Source: Robiginitomaculum sp.
GTDB lineage: Bacteria; Pseudomonadota; Alphaproteobacteria; Caulobacterales; Maricaulaceae
Assembly: GCA_026982235.1 (NCBI GenBank)
Contig: JALSHM010000068.1
Coordinates: 1-5,145, forward strand
DNA length: 5,145 nt
Direction of reading: 5' to 3'
Both the position numbers and the translations under genes were made by a program. The notes under the pieces were generated by a model, which was not told the origin of the DNA, made no database searches, and saw nothing but the letters and a program-made list of their open reading frames with translations. Below are positions 5,099-5,145 of this stretch, piece after piece. The first letter of the stretch is position 1; each line of letters starts with the position of its first letter.

Positions 5099-5145
5099 AT
5101 GAAAAACTTAAAAGTTGAATACCGCCCGCTGGACGGGCTGATCCC
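5099..5145 (+). CDS. Start of a ParB-like nuclease-domain protein, possibly fused to a DNA methyltransferase (cut by window end)
   Basis: Only the first 15 codons plus two bases are inside the window: MKNLKVEYRPLDGLI. The VEYRPLDGLIP start is the first strand of the ParB/Sulfiredoxin-like N-terminal domain. In phage genomes this domain is often followed by a C-terminal site-specific DNA methyltransferase and sits between the small and large terminase genes, as it would here. Whether this copy carries the methyltransferase cannot be seen. There is no clear Shine-Dalgarno sequence before the ATG, only an A-rich stretch. The gene starts 47 bases after a strong terminator, so it needs read-through, antitermination or its own promoter. 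Confidence 0.6.
   Translation, partial: MKNLKVEYRPLDGLI

Overview
The window looks like part of a temperate, lambda-like (cos-type) phage or prophage. It covers the end of the early replication/recombination operon and the start of the packaging region. The gene order is: FeS-type PD-(D/E)XK nuclease, TOPRIM primase/RepA-like helicase, RuvC-like resolvase, small protein, DUF6362, Nu1-like small terminase, then the beginning of a ParB-like/methyltransferase gene. As I remember it, this order is common in prophages of Alphaproteobacteria. The host assignment is therefore an inference from gene content, not from any marker gene. No integrase, rRNA, tRNA or CRISPR is visible. All genes lie on the + strand.

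Left part (1-3913). The last 30 codons of a nuclease with a C-x2-C-x5-C cluster run into a 721-residue primase/helicase. After it come a possible 124-residue gene of unknown function, a RuvC-like nuclease, a 69-residue protein, a DUF6362 protein with a helix-turn-helix and a possible 61-residue gene. Every one of the six junctions is the same 4-base overlap, ATGA, in which the stop TGA overlaps the next ATG. This points to one translationally coupled polycistron. The doubtful 124-residue frame (2253-2627) also holds a cluster of TGATGAAC-type repeats and three hairpins, so it may be an origin, an operator region, a gene, or more than one of these.

Middle (3888-4026). Between the operon and the terminase gene lies what I read as the packaging site. 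A 19-base core resembles lambda cosN and sits at the centre of a broken inverted repeat. It is followed by three GTTGAC direct repeats, the last ending just before the terminase start codon. In lambda the nicking site, the gpNu1-binding R repeats and nu1 come in the same order.

Right part (4027-5145). A 177-residue Nu1-like small terminase is followed by an A/T-rich 117-residue membrane-anchored protein with its own promoter and intrinsic terminator, a typical moron-style cassette inside the packaging block. The window ends 15 codons into a gene whose N-terminus matches ParB-like nuclease domains, often fused to DNA methyltransferases in phages.

Together the left genes would resect, prime, unwind and resolve phage DNA. 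The right genes would recognise the concatemer at cos and begin packaging. The moron is probably an accessory gene serving the lysogen or acting against competing phages.
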